Source: Gaiellaceae bacterium (GTDB lineage Bacteria > Actinomycetota > Thermoleophilia > Gaiellales > Gaiellaceae). From it: DNA of 64,000 nt. The position numbers were made by a program, and so were the translations under genes. This document shows positions 29,985 through 38,762 of the stretch, piece by piece. Within the stretch, counting starts at the first letter, position 1. Every line of letters starts with the position of its first letter. The stretch spans positions 1 to 64,000 of the forward strand of contig JAUJMY010000013.1 of NCBI GenBank assembly GCA_030446625.1. Reading direction: 5' to 3'. The notes under the pieces are model-generated. The model did not search any database and was not told the DNA's origin. It saw only the letters and a program-made list of their open reading frames with translations.

Positions 29985-30030
29985 GGGAGCGACGGGACTC
30001 GAACCCGCGACCTCCGGCCTGACAGGCCGG
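29985..30030 (-). repeat. tRNA-Asp(GTC) 3' fragment, copy A (integration scar)
   Basis: Read on the minus strand this gives an anticodon arm CCGGC-CTGTCAG-GCCGG (anticodon GTC), the variable bases AGGTC, the T-arm GCGGGTTCGAGTCCCGT and the acceptor strand CGCTCCC. The 5' half (acceptor, D-arm) is missing. This is the usual product of tyrosine-integrase insertion into the 3' end of a tRNA gene. Two TGCGGGAT direct repeats follow at 30148 and 30159. The remainder of 30031-30226 shows no gene. Confidence 0.85.
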
Positions 30031-30226
30031 GCTTGGCGCTTCCGGCTCGGGCGGGGGATAGGCGGGAATTCCTACCGTGAGCAGGCTCTTTCGCCGCTGG
30101 CGTTACCGGGGATCTGCCGCTACCGGCGGGGGCTTCCGGCGGCCTCCTGCGGGATAAGTGCGGGATGCGTCGTTGCCTTGGCTGACGACTCGGCACGCCA
30201 GCGGTCGGTGCTCGTCACCGGGCGGT

Positions 30227-30720
30227 TCAGTGAACGAGCTTCTCGAGAAGCAGGAGGACGATGCCGAGTGCTCCGTCCACCGCGGCGAAGAGGCCGGCGC
30301 GCAGCCATGACCATCCGGCGCGACGGCCGGCGACGAGCACCCACCCCGTGATCTGGAGCACCGCCGCGGCGAGCGCGAGCTCGGCGCCCGTCTCGCGCGA
30401 CCACACGCCTGCCCAGGCGAGCGCGAGGAGGAGCGTGGGCACGACGGCCGCTTCGCCCAGTGGCCACTCGCGATAGGCGACGACGAGAACGTCGCGATGT
30501 CGGAACCCCTCTCCCCTCGAGATCTGCTCGCGAGGACTTCCGACCACCAGTGCGCGAGCCAGAAGACGAGCGCGGAGCCGAACGCGGTCGTGGTCAGGAT
30601 TCGAGCGTCTTGCCCGGTCTCGAAGGCGACGCCGATGACCGAGGTGACGAGAAACGAGCCGTAGACGGCGGCTCCGAACCGGATGTTCGCGCGCGGCGTG
30701 GCAGCGGTCCGGCGGGGCTG
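30227..30720 (-). pseudogene. frameshifted membrane-protein gene
   Basis: Two frames together read as one membrane protein. The upstream frame has ANIRFGAAVYGSFLVTSVIG, FETGQDARILTTTAFGSALV and FWLAHWWSEVLA. The downstream frame continues FRHRDVLVVAYREWPLGEAA, TLLLALAWAGVW, AVLQITGWVLVAGRRAG and ends LLLLEKLVH. The switch lies at about 30500-30540. About five TM segments in all, family not recognised. It sits between tRNA scars A and B and looks like passenger DNA in decay. The 5' end is not resolved. Confidence 0.6.
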
Positions 30721-31065
30721 CGCGACAGGCTGCAGTCGGCACTCCGCCGTTGACCGCCACGTGGCCGACAGCGCCGCATCAGCCGCTATGTCTGCGCGGG
30801 AATGACGTTGTCGAACACCAGCAACGACCCACGGAGCAGCCAAACGCGAGCGGGATCTGCGCGGGATGACCGAAGACGCGCAACACGTCTGCCGCCTAAC
30901 CAGCGACAGAAGATGCCCGTTGCAGCACTTTTCGGCTGCTGACACGCGCTGATTTCTGGCGGAATCCGCGCGAGAGGCCGGCGGAAGCCGGCGGTCGTCT
31001 TCGCCGAAGATCAGCGACAAAAGATCCGGTAGTGGGTTCGGTTTCGAGGTGACCCACCTACCCCC

Positions 31066-31093
31066 GGTCGCGGGTTCGAGTCCCGTCGCTCCC
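31066..31093 (+). repeat. tRNA-Asp 3' fragment, copy B, opposite orientation
   Basis: The bases GGTCGCGGGTTCGAG plus TCCCGTCGCTCCC repeat the variable loop, T-arm and acceptor strand of the tRNA-Asp fragment, this time on the plus strand and without the anticodon arm. Two GCGGGAT repeats (30850 and 30861) lie to the left. The gap 30761-31235 contains nothing else I can support. Confidence 0.75.
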
Positions 31094-31235
31094 GTATCAC
31101 CTTCTCGACGTTACGAGGTTGCCGCCCGCGACGCGCGTTTGACGGCTTTGCAAACTCGCGCCTCGTACGGGTGTGACTCCGCGGTAGTAGTGGCAAGAAG
31201 TCGCCTGAGCGGCTCACCCCTACCACGGAGACTCC

Positions 31236-31982
31236 ATGGTCAAGACCCTCAGCGACTGGCTCGAATCAGACGTACGCAACGTGCGCGACAAGTCCCTCCA
31301 CTGGCTGTCCACCCAGTACTTCTTCCGCGACCCCTCGCGGCCCGCGTATTCCGACCTGGGCTTCTTCTTCGCGCCGGCGGACGGCATCATCCTGTACCAG
31401 GAGGAGGTCGATCCGGCCGAGACGCTCATCGACGTCAAGGGCCGCGCCTACACGCTCCACCAGGCGATGCGCGACCCGCACTACGACAGGCGGAGCTTCG
31501 TCGTCGGGATCTTCATGACGTTCTACGACGTGCACGTGAACCGCGTCCCGTACCCGGGGCGGCTGTCGTACAAGAAGCTCGAGTCCATCAGCACCGTCAA
31601 CCGGCCGATGCTGTCGGTCGAGCAGGGGCTCCTCGACGAGCTCCGGCTCCGCCTCGGGAACGCGGACTACCTGCGCGACAACCAGCGCGTGCTGAACCGC
31701 GTGTGGTCCGATCATCTCGGCGACGCCTACTACGTCCTCCAGATCGCCGACTACGACGTGGATTCGATCACGCCGTTCGAACTCAACCAGAACGAGCCAA
31801 TGGGCCAGGGGCAGCGGTTCTCACAGATCCGCTACGGCTCACAGGTCGACCTGATCGTGCCGCTGTCCGAGCGCTTCGACTACGAGCCCGTGCACGAGAC
31901 GGGGATGCACGTCGAGGCTGGAATCGACCCCGTGCTCCGCATCCACCCGAAGGACGAGACCAGGAGGAACGACGGTGCCTGA
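31236..31982 (+). CDS. phosphatidylserine decarboxylase-family enzyme
   Basis: 248 aa with the PSD proenzyme layout: FFRDPSRPAYSD, APADG with Asp49, FMTFYDVHVNRVP with His100, and a late self-cleavage-type site YGSQVDLIVPL with Ser202. Typical PSDs have GST at cleavage; here it is GSQ, so processing or substrate may differ. The protein is soluble-looking, with no N-terminal TM. PSD-fold enzymes include amino-acid decarboxylases (tryptophan decarboxylase PsiD), so the substrate need not be a phospholipid. It overlaps the next gene by 8 bp and starts a three-gene operon ending in a MATE exporter, which suggests a small-molecule pathway. Confidence 0.82.
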   Translation: MVKTLSDWLESDVRNVRDKSLHWLSTQYFFRDPSRPAYSDLGFFFAPADGIILYQEEVDPAETLIDVKGRAYTLHQAMRDPHYDRRSFVVGIFMTFYDVHVNRVPYPGRLSYKKLESISTVNRPMLSVEQGLLDELRLRLGNADYLRDNQRVLNRVWSDHLGDAYYVLQIADYDVDSITPFELNQNEPMGQGQRFSQIRYGSQVDLIVPLSERFDYEPVHETGMHVEAGIDPVLRIHPKDETRRNDGA

Positions 31983-32994
31983 GATGACGACGAACCCCGC
32001 CGCCGCCCCAACCGAGGCCGTGTGGCCTGAGACGATCGAGCGGCTCACCACCTCGCAACCCGCCGCGGGGGGGACGACGCGGACTCCAAGCCGCCTCCAG
32101 CGGCCCGCGTATCTCCTGTGCCCGCCGTTCACGTACGGGACGAGCGTCGCAAACAACGTCTGGATGGAGGAGCTCGAGCCGGACAAGCGGCAGCCGGATC
32201 CGGAGCGGGCGATGGCGCAATTCCTCGAGCTCTACCGCTTCCTCGCGGCCGAGTCGCTCGTCTACCTCCTCCCCGCGCCCGGCGATGCGCCGCTCCAGGA
32301 CCTCGTCTTCACGGCGAACCTCGGCGTGGCACTGGACCATGTGGACGGCGACGGCACGGTTGTCATCTCGAACTTCACGTCGGAGCCGCGGCGCGGCGAG
32401 ACACCGGTGGGGGTGCGCTTCTTCGAGGAGTTCGGCTACGACGTCCACGTCGCGCCCGCCAAGTTCGAGGGCGACGCGGACCTGAAGCACCTGCACGACA
32501 ACGTCTACGTCGGCGGGTACGGGATCCGGTCAGAGCGCGAGACGTACGACTGGATGGAGGAGACCTTCGACATGGAGGTCGTCAAGGTCAGGATGACCGA
32601 CGACTACCTCTACCACCTCGACTGCTCAATCTTCCCCCTCACGCGCGAGGACACGCTCGTCTGCACGCAGCTCTACGAGAAGGACGAGGTCGCGGCGCTC
32701 GAGCGGCACACGAACGTGATCGACGTCGCGCCGGAGGAGGCGTACTCGGGGATCTGCAACTCCGTTCGGCTCGGGAACGTCATCCTGAACAGCTCCCACA
32801 TCCACGAGCTCAAGGCCGGGAGCAACGAGTACAAGGAGGAGCTCGCGAAGAACCGCAAGCTCGAGGACATCGCAGTGGAGCACGCGTTCGAGGTCGCGTA
32901 CTTCAACCTCAGCGAGTACCACAAGGGCGGCGCGCTCCTCTCCTGCATGGTGATGCACCTGAACCGGCACTCGTACGCGTTCCGCCTTGTGTGA
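31975..32994 (+). CDS. amidinotransferase/DDAH-superfamily enzyme
   Basis: 339 aa, guanidino-group-modifying (pentein) fold. Repeated beta-beta-alpha-beta units are visible: DLVFTANLGVAL with a substrate-binding Asp109, HDNVYVGGYGIRSERETYDW, YLYHLDCSIFPL with catalytic His214, SGICNSVRLGNVILNSS, and a C-terminal LLSCMVMHLNR with catalytic Cys324. The family includes arginine deiminase, dimethylarginine hydrolase and glycine amidinotransferase; the sequence alone does not choose between hydrolase and transferase. The start may be GTG 31975 or ATG 31984. Its place between a decarboxylase and an exporter suggests modification of an arginine-like compound. Confidence 0.85.
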   Translation: MPEMTTNPAAAPTEAVWPETIERLTTSQPAAGGTTRTPSRLQRPAYLLCPPFTYGTSVANNVWMEELEPDKRQPDPERAMAQFLELYRFLAAESLVYLLPAPGDAPLQDLVFTANLGVALDHVDGDGTVVISNFTSEPRRGETPVGVRFFEEFGYDVHVAPAKFEGDADLKHLHDNVYVGGYGIRSERETYDWMEETFDMEVVKVRMTDDYLYHLDCSIFPLTREDTLVCTQLYEKDEVAALERHTNVIDVAPEEAYSGICNSVRLGNVILNSSHIHELKAGSNEYKEELAKNRKLEDIAVEHAFEVAYFNLSEYHKGGALLSCMVMHLNRHSYAFRLV

Positions 32995-34388
32995 GCCTGC
33001 GGCGTGACGCGCCGGGGCGTCCGCGATCGGCGGCCGCCCCGGCGCACGAGACGGACGCCTCACCGCACGGACTCGCGCGCCTCATCTGGGCGCTCTGCGT
33101 GCCGATCCTCTTCGTCGAGATCGGCGACACGATCATCGACATCACGGACGTCCTGTTCCTCGCTCGCGTCGGCACGACGGAGCTCGCGGCGCTGGCGCTT
33201 GGAAACATCGCGCTCGACCTCGCGATCGTCCCGGTGATAGGGATCGCCGAGGCAGCGCAGGTCGTGATCGCGCGCCGCCTCGGCGAGCGGCGGGAGCAGC
33301 TCGCCGGAGCGACGTTCATGCGCGCGCTCGGCCTCGTGTTCGCACTGTCCGTCGCGGTCGCGGCCGTCGTGTCCCTGCTCGCGCGGCCGATCGCGGAGCT
33401 GACAGCCGGATCCGACGCCGTCGCCGAGGAGCTCGAGCGGTTCCTCGAGATCGCTGCGTTCGGCCTCGTCCCCTTCTCGCTCAACCTTGTGTACGCGTCG
33501 CTGTACGTCGGACTCGCGAGGGGGCGCGCCCTCATCGGCGCGACCGTGGCGCTCACCGTCACCAACGTGATCGCAGGCTACGCCCTCATCTTCGGCGCGC
33601 TCGGGTTCCCCGAGCTCGGGATCCGAGGGGCCGCGCTGGCGTTCGTGGCCGCCGAGGTGGTGGCGCTTGGGTACCTCACGGCGAACACGCTCCGACGGCT
33701 CGACCGGCCGAGCATCGGGCTGACGCGCGGCGGCGCGTCCGACGCCGCGGGTGCGCGCTCGCTCGTCCGCATCGGCATCCCCTTCTCCGGGCAGAGCGCG
33801 GTGGAGGCCGTTCGCTGGACGGTGTTCTTCCTCATCCTTGCGCGGATCAGCGACACGGCCCTCGCGTGGTCGAGCATCGCGTATGCCTGCTTCGCGCTCT
33901 TCCTCATCCCGGCGAGCGCGTTCGGCGAGGTCGCGTACTCACTCGTCTCGAACGCAATCGGGCGGGGGAGTGGCGACCGGATCGGGTGGCTCATGCGACG
34001 GATCGTCAGCGCCGCGGCGGTGGCAACGGTCCCGCTGGTCGCGGTCACGGTCGCGTTCCCGCGCGAGGTCGTAGGCCTCTTCAGCCCAGAGGAGGCCGTC
34101 GCGGAGGGGACGATGGCGACGCTGGTGGTGGTGGCCGCCGCGATGGCGCTCGTGGTCCCGGGTGAGCTCTGGCTCGCGGCGCTCTTCGGCACGGGAGACA
34201 GCGACGCCGCGATGGGGATCGAGATCCTGGCGACCTCGACCATGCTCGCGTTCGCAGCGGTCGCGACCTTCGCACTCGAGCTCGAGCTCCACTGGATCTG
34301 GCTCGGGCTCCCGCTCGCGTCCCTCGTCACGCTCGCCGCGTCGTACGGCTGGATCCGCGGCGGCCGCTGGCGGCGTCGCGCGGTCTGA
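32991..34388 (+). CDS. MATE family efflux transporter
   Basis: 465 aa from GTG 32991, overlapping the previous stop by 4 bp. Twelve predicted TM helices with MATE features: ALCVPILFVEIGDTIIDITD at helix 1, FLARVGTTELAALALGNIA, and the symmetric second half starting RSLVRIGIPFSGQSAVEAVR. MATE proteins exchange H+ or Na+ for drugs or metabolites. Tight coupling to the PSD-like and pentein enzymes suggests it exports their product. The next 180 bases (34389-34569) hold no gene. Confidence 0.92.
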   Translation: MSLRRDAPGRPRSAAAPAHETDASPHGLARLIWALCVPILFVEIGDTIIDITDVLFLARVGTTELAALALGNIALDLAIVPVIGIAEAAQVVIARRLGERREQLAGATFMRALGLVFALSVAVAAVVSLLARPIAELTAGSDAVAEELERFLEIAAFGLVPFSLNLVYASLYVGLARGRALIGATVALTVTNVIAGYALIFGALGFPELGIRGAALAFVAAEVVALGYLTANTLRRLDRPSIGLTRGGASDAAGARSLVRIGIPFSGQSAVEAVRWTVFFLILARISDTALAWSSIAYACFALFLIPASAFGEVAYSLVSNAIGRGSGDRIGWLMRRIVSAAAVATVPLVAVTVAFPREVVGLFSPEEAVAEGTMATLVVVAAAMALVVPGELWLAALFGTGDSDAAMGIEILATSTMLAFAAVATFALELELHWIWLGLPLASLVTLAASYGWIRGGRWRRRAV

Positions 34389-34569
34389 GCTAGGGCAGCG
34401 CGCGCCGCGACGGCGGCGCCACGCGCGCACCAGGAGGTACGTCAGGAGCGCCCAGGCGCCCGGGATCGCGAGCTCGGTCGTTGCCGACGCGTCCGCGGCG
34501 AGCGCGACCTTCCAGACGAAGAAGAAGGGCCTCGTCTACATCTCGTCCGTGACGTGCGCGAGAACTTCC

Positions 34570-34818
34570 CGCCGGGGGCGCCGCCTCGTCGGTGTCGGAA
34601 TGGTTCCGCGCGGTGCGGTCGGAATCATCGTCGCCGGCCGCGGCCAGGCCGCAGGCGTGATCGAAGGCCGCCTGTTCGCCGTCGTGATCGGCATGTCCAT
34701 CGCAACGACCCTCCTCGCCCCGCCGCTCCTCCGCCGCGAGCTACAGCGGGAGCAGGACCAAAGCGCTCGGCTATTGGACTCCGAAAGAGAGGAGGAGGAG
34801 GATCGGCTTGGTGGGTGA
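34570..34818 (+). pseudogene. C-terminal remnant of a cation:proton antiporter
   Basis: The segment around ATG 34600 reads MVPRGAVGIIVAGRG, then GVIEGRLFAVVIGMSIATTL and LAPPLLRREL. This is the last TM region of CPA-type Na+/H+ antiporters, where family members have GMxPRGEVGLIVA. Upstream sequence does not continue the protein in any frame. A 3' scar of a deleted gene, lying between tRNA scars B and C. Confidence 0.6.
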
Positions 34819-35071
34819 GCGATCCCTAGCCAGCTCTTCAAGGTGCAGGCCAACATCGACCCCCGCCAGCGCGAACGCGTCGCCTTCCCTGCGCGTCTGC
34901 TCCGGCCGCAACGATCCTGCGTCAGCTTGTTCCGCGTCGACGAACGGGACGCCGGATCCGCACGGGATGGCGATCACCGAGGGTTGCCCGCCAGGCAGAG
35001 TCCCTGCAAGCGCGCCTTTCCGCGGCCGGCAGCAAAGTAGACCTCCGGTTAGTTGGGCCGCTCGTCCATGT

Positions 35072-35122
35072 TGCGGGATCACTGGGTGCGACCGGGTGCG
35101 TGCGGGGATTCTCGTGCGGGAT
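35072..35122. repeat. TGCGGGAT direct repeats, possible integrase arm sites
   Basis: TGCGGGAT occurs at 35072-35079 and 35115-35122 with a near copy (TGCGGGGAT) at 35101-35109, about 100 bases from tRNA fragment C. The same octamer flanks fragment A (30148, 30159) and its core is repeated at 30850 and 30861 before fragment B. Repeats at fixed distance from an att core fit arm-type sites of tyrosine integrases. The rest of 34819-35541 shows no gene. Confidence 0.45.
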
Positions 35123-35211
35123 TTGCACGGAATCGGAAAGAGGTCGACGGTCGTCTGCGCCTGAGCAGGCAACACAAACTGTGATTTACAGGAAGTCTGC
35201 GAAGTTTGGGC

Positions 35212-35249
35212 GGGAGCGACCGGACTCGAACCCGCGACCTCCGGCGTGA
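35212..35249 (-). repeat. tRNA-Asp 3' fragment, copy C
   Basis: Minus-strand reading gives the end of the anticodon arm, AGGTCGCGGGTTCGAGTCC and the acceptor CGCTCCC, with one change from copies A and D in the 3' arm of the T-stem. It breaks off after GGCGTGA, inside the anticodon loop. Confidence 0.75.
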
Positions 35250-35541
35250 TCGTTACGCGCCGCGAGTTGCGGTTGGTGCTCGTGAGCGCCCTCAGTAGCT
35301 GTTTAGGCGTTTCTCGCGCGGTTCGAGTCGCCGCCGGTTGCCGCCGCTCCGTTCCACACCGTCCCACGCCGCGCAGGACGGCCACGATCATCGCTGGCGC
35401 GTCAAAGGGTACGGGGGGAATATCAGCGCGGCGGGCTCGCGACCGCCGGGCGGGAGTCGGGTGCCGCTCGTCCTTTCGTCGGGCACGCACCCGGCCTCGG
35501 TCTCCCGTCGATAGGGTGCCCGGCAATGGAGCCCGGATAGC

Positions 35542-36417
35542 GTGAGCAAGCCGCCAACGGGTGGGGAGCAGGGACCGGTCCGCGACCGTGAGCCGTACCC
35601 GCGGGGACACTTCTACTCCCCACTCCCGGACGTCGACGACGTCCGCGCGCGGTCGCCGGCGCTCTTTCGCAGGGACGTCGACGAGGTCCCGGGCGTCGAC
35701 CTTCGCGAGTCGTCGCAGCGCGCGCTGCTAGCGGAGCTGGCCGCGTTCTACCCGGAGTTCGACTGGCCGCCGGACCCGTCTCCGCGCCTCCGCTACCACA
35801 CCGGCAACAAGATGTTCGGTGCCGGGAGCGGGTTCACTCTCTACGCGATGCTCCGGCGGTTCTCACCGGAGAGAGTGATCGAGATCGGCTCCGGCTTCTC
35901 CTCGGCGCTGATGCTCGACACGAGCGAGCGCTTCTGCCGCGACGCGATCGAGCTGACCTTCGTCGAGCCGAACGACGAGCGCCTGCTCTCGGTCCTCCGC
36001 AGCGACGACCGGTCCCGCTGCCGCGTCGTGAGGGAGATCGTCCAGGCCACCGACGTCCGTGAATTCCGGACGCTCGCGGAGAACGACTTCCTCTTCGTCG
36101 ACTCCTCGCACGTCGCGAAGGCGGGAAGCGACGTCAACTTCATCTTCGCGCAGGTCCTGCCCGCGCTGAGGCCGGGCGTGATCGTGCACTTCCACGACAT
36201 CTACTGGTCCTTCGAGTATCCGGAGAGCTGGATCGTCGAGCGCCGTCGCGCGTGGAACGAGGCGTACGTCCTGCGCGCGTTCCTCCAGTACAACGAGCGC
36301 TTCGAGATCCTCCAGTTCAACGACTACCTCGCCTACCGCTTCCGGGACTTCTACGAGCGGCGCCTCCCGACGCTCGCGGACGCTGCCGGAAGCTCGTTCT
36401 GGATGAGGAAGCGCTAG
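35542..36417 (+). CDS. class I SAM-dependent methyltransferase (Methyltransf_24-like)
   Basis: 291 aa, GTG start. The SAM fold is visible as VIEIGSGFSSALMLDTSERF (motif I), ELTFVEPNDERLLSVL (acidic residue after strand 2), DFLFVDSSHVAKAGSDVNFI and PGVIVHFHDIYWSFEYP. The N-terminal 90 residues (GHFYSPLPDVDDVRARSPAL) are typical of methyltransferases found in glycan and natural-product clusters. The stop overlaps that of the convergent APH-like gene inside CTAG. The next genes form a surface-glycan-like cluster, so a sugar or aglycone O-methyltransferase is plausible. Confidence 0.85.
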   Translation: MSKPPTGGEQGPVRDREPYPRGHFYSPLPDVDDVRARSPALFRRDVDEVPGVDLRESSQRALLAELAAFYPEFDWPPDPSPRLRYHTGNKMFGAGSGFTLYAMLRRFSPERVIEIGSGFSSALMLDTSERFCRDAIELTFVEPNDERLLSVLRSDDRSRCRVVREIVQATDVREFRTLAENDFLFVDSSHVAKAGSDVNFIFAQVLPALRPGVIVHFHDIYWSFEYPESWIVERRRAWNEAYVLRAFLQYNERFEILQFNDYLAYRFRDFYERRLPTLADAAGSSFWMRKR

Positions 36418-38762
36418 GACGCGGCTGCGAGCGCCGCGGCGGCAGCTGCGACCAGGCGCTCGGGCACACCCTGCGCGGCACCTCTCTCGGCCTCCGCGGC
36501 AGCGAGCCGCAGGAGCGCAGCGGCCTCGAACGCCGCCAGCTCGCGGCGGTCGCCTCCGCCACCCGCGACGTACTCGCGCCGGAAGCGCCTCGCCGCCTCC
36601 CCCAGCATCTCGTCGTCGCCGGCTTCCATGCCGATGAGCGCGAGCCGCGCGAGGAAGTCGCCGGCGTCGAGCCGCGGGTCGGAGAGAGCGAGCGCGCTCA
36701 CGTCCGCGATCGCGACCGCGTCGCCGTCGACGAGGACCTGGCGCGGATCGAGCGTCGAGAAGACGACGGACGTCGTGCCCGCGGCCGCACGGACGCTCTC
36801 GACCTCGGCAAGCAGCGAGTGTGCGCGCGTGTACAGCGCGCGCCGCGTCCGGTAGAGCCTGTCGACCGCCCGCCGAAGCGCGTGCAGCTCGTCCTCGAGC
36901 GAGCGCACTGCGTCGACCTCGATCGGCACGTCGCGCAGCACGAGCAGCGCTCGCGCGAGCTTGGCTGCGGCGTCCGCGCCGGCAGGGGTGTGAATCAGCG
37001 ACGACAGGCGCTCGCCGCGCGGCTGCTCCAGCACGAGCAGGGCGAGCTTCGAGACGTAGGCGACGGGCGTGGGCAGGAGCGGCGCTTCGGCTAGCCCGTG
37101 GAGCGCCGCCCTCAGCGTCTTCACCTGTTCGCCGAGGCGGCGTCCTCTCCCCTCGCGCCGGATGAGGCCGACGGCCGATGCGCGCCACTTCTCGCCGGCG
37201 CGCCAGCCCGAAAGGCGATACGAGATCCGGTAACCGTCGTCCCTCTCGCGGACGGAGCGCACGCTGCACGCCGTGACGTCTGCACCGTGGAGCTCGCGGA
37301 GGTGCGGATCGAGCATCGCCTGCATGTAGACGGGGTCTGTCGCCCACTCCCTCCGCTCGGTGTGCGACATGCGCGCCTGCTCCGGAGCCTCGCGCCGCCG
37401 CCCGCCGGCGTCGCCGGCGAGTGCGAGCGTCCGCTCCGCCTCCTCGACCAGGAGGCCCGCCGCCCGCTCCCACCCGGCGCGCTGGAGCCGGAACGGAGCC
37501 GCCGCCGCGATCAAGAGCGAAGCCGCCTCGAACAGGCGCGCGCTCGCCTCGTCGCCCGGCGCCGCGTGCAGGTACTCGTCGAGGAACGCATCCTCCGCGT
37601 CGAGCAGGCCGGCGGGGTCGGCGAACACACGCATGGCCGAGACGCGCAGCGAGGCCAGGAACCGCCCGACGTCGACGAACGGGTCGCTGACGGAGACCTC
37701 GTCGAGGTCGATGAGCGTCACGTCCTCGCCCGCCGTGAGGACGTTCCCCGGATGGAAGTCCCCATGGATGGGGCCAGCTTTCACGGCGCGCTCGCCGAGA
37801 CCCGCGACGAGACGATCGCCGAGGCGCTCGACGCGGGTGGTCAGGTCGGGTCGGATGGCGGCGACCGTCTCGGTCCAGCGTGCCACGACGCGCAGCTCCT
37901 GCTCGGGGCCACGCCGTCCCTTCAGCGGCAGCGCGAGGTGGTGGACCGCGGCGATCGACCTCGCTGTCTTGCGCACGAGCGGGACGAACGACGGCGTTCC
38001 CGCGAAGTTTGCGAGACGCTCGCCCCGGACCTCCTCCTGCAGCGTCATCCGCAGCGGCGCGATGTAGGCGACGAGCCCGGCGAGCCCGACCGTGCCGTTC
38101 GCCGCTCGCCCGAGCGCCCAGGCGTTGGCGAAGAGCTTGTCGGGCGGCTTCGAGAAGTGCGTCTTCGCGACGAGCCTCCGCGCCTCGACCTCGCCTGTCT
38201 CCTTGTCCTCGGCGAGGACGTGGTAGAGCATCGTCGCGCGCGACTGCGGCGTGTACCCGAGGATGTCGGTCGTCACGCGACCGATGCGGAGCTTCCGCTG
38301 GCCCCAGGCGCGCTGGAGATGCCGCTTGACGAGTCTCGAGTCGATCGCGTCGAACAGCCACGGCAGCCGCGGGTCGACGGGGAACTGGTAGACGGTCAGG
38401 TGCTCGTCGGGCGCGTCGAAGACGGGTGTCCGGGCGACTTTCCTCCGGTACCCCTCGTAGCGGTCGAGCAGCTCGCTGGGCGGCGGGACCCGCTCCTCGT
38501 CCGCGCGCCACGCGCGACCCGAGACGAACCGCCGCGTCGTGCGCCCGCTCAAGCGGTGACGGAAGACGACGCGGTAGAGGACGAGGCAGCGCGAGCGCGG
38601 CCTGTAGTCGACGTCGGCGATCCTCGCGTCGACGACCTCCCACTCCTCGCCGCGCGCCTCGAGCTCGCTGCGGAGGAGCCGCAGGAACGCGGGCACGTCG
38701 AGGGCGGTCGCGAGACCGGGCAGCGCTGCGTCGGCGACCGTGGCCATCGCGCGCCTACCCAC
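36414..38762 (-). CDS. double APH-fold protein: active N-terminal and degenerate C-terminal kinase domains
   Basis: 782 aa with two aminoglycoside-phosphotransferase-like (APH) domains in tandem. The first has an intact catalytic loop HGDFHPGN (333-340) and metal site IDLDE (351-355). The second, in the C-terminal third, has the corresponding segments VVFSTLDPRQVL and VAIADVSALALSDPRLDAGD: the HxD is lost and the Asn is replaced by Gln, so it is probably a pseudokinase. APH-fold proteins phosphorylate sugars, choline or antibiotics. The gene overlaps the upstream ABC exporter by 8 bp and is the last gene of the glycan cluster, which suggests a polymer- or lipid-linked sugar substrate. Confidence 0.83.
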   Translation of the reverse strand: MGRRAMATVADAALPGLATALDVPAFLRLLRSELEARGEEWEVVDARIADVDYRPRSRCLVLYRVVFRHRLSGRTTRRFVSGRAWRADEERVPPPSELLDRYEGYRRKVARTPVFDAPDEHLTVYQFPVDPRLPWLFDAIDSRLVKRHLQRAWGQRKLRIGRVTTDILGYTPQSRATMLYHVLAEDKETGEVEARRLVAKTHFSKPPDKLFANAWALGRAANGTVGLAGLVAYIAPLRMTLQEEVRGERLANFAGTPSFVPLVRKTARSIAAVHHLALPLKGRRGPEQELRVVARWTETVAAIRPDLTTRVERLGDRLVAGLGERAVKAGPIHGDFHPGNVLTAGEDVTLIDLDEVSVSDPFVDVGRFLASLRVSAMRVFADPAGLLDAEDAFLDEYLHAAPGDEASARLFEAASLLIAAAAPFRLQRAGWERAAGLLVEEAERTLALAGDAGGRRREAPEQARMSHTERREWATDPVYMQAMLDPHLRELHGADVTACSVRSVRERDDGYRISYRLSGWRAGEKWRASAVGLIRREGRGRRLGEQVKTLRAALHGLAEAPLLPTPVAYVSKLALLVLEQPRGERLSSLIHTPAGADAAAKLARALLVLRDVPIEVDAVRSLEDELHALRRAVDRLYRTRRALYTRAHSLLAEVESVRAAAGTTSVVFSTLDPRQVLVDGDAVAIADVSALALSDPRLDAGDFLARLALIGMEAGDDEMLGEAARRFRREYVAGGGGDRRELAAFEAAALLRLAAAEAERGAAQGVPERLVAAAAAALAAAS

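Noticed and set aside
29985-30030. Complete tRNA-Asp gene
   Set aside because: The acceptor 5' strand and D-arm are absent, so it cannot fold as a whole tRNA.
31011-31226. Frame containing RERRDSNPRP
   Set aside because: Translation of tRNA-Asp fragment B.
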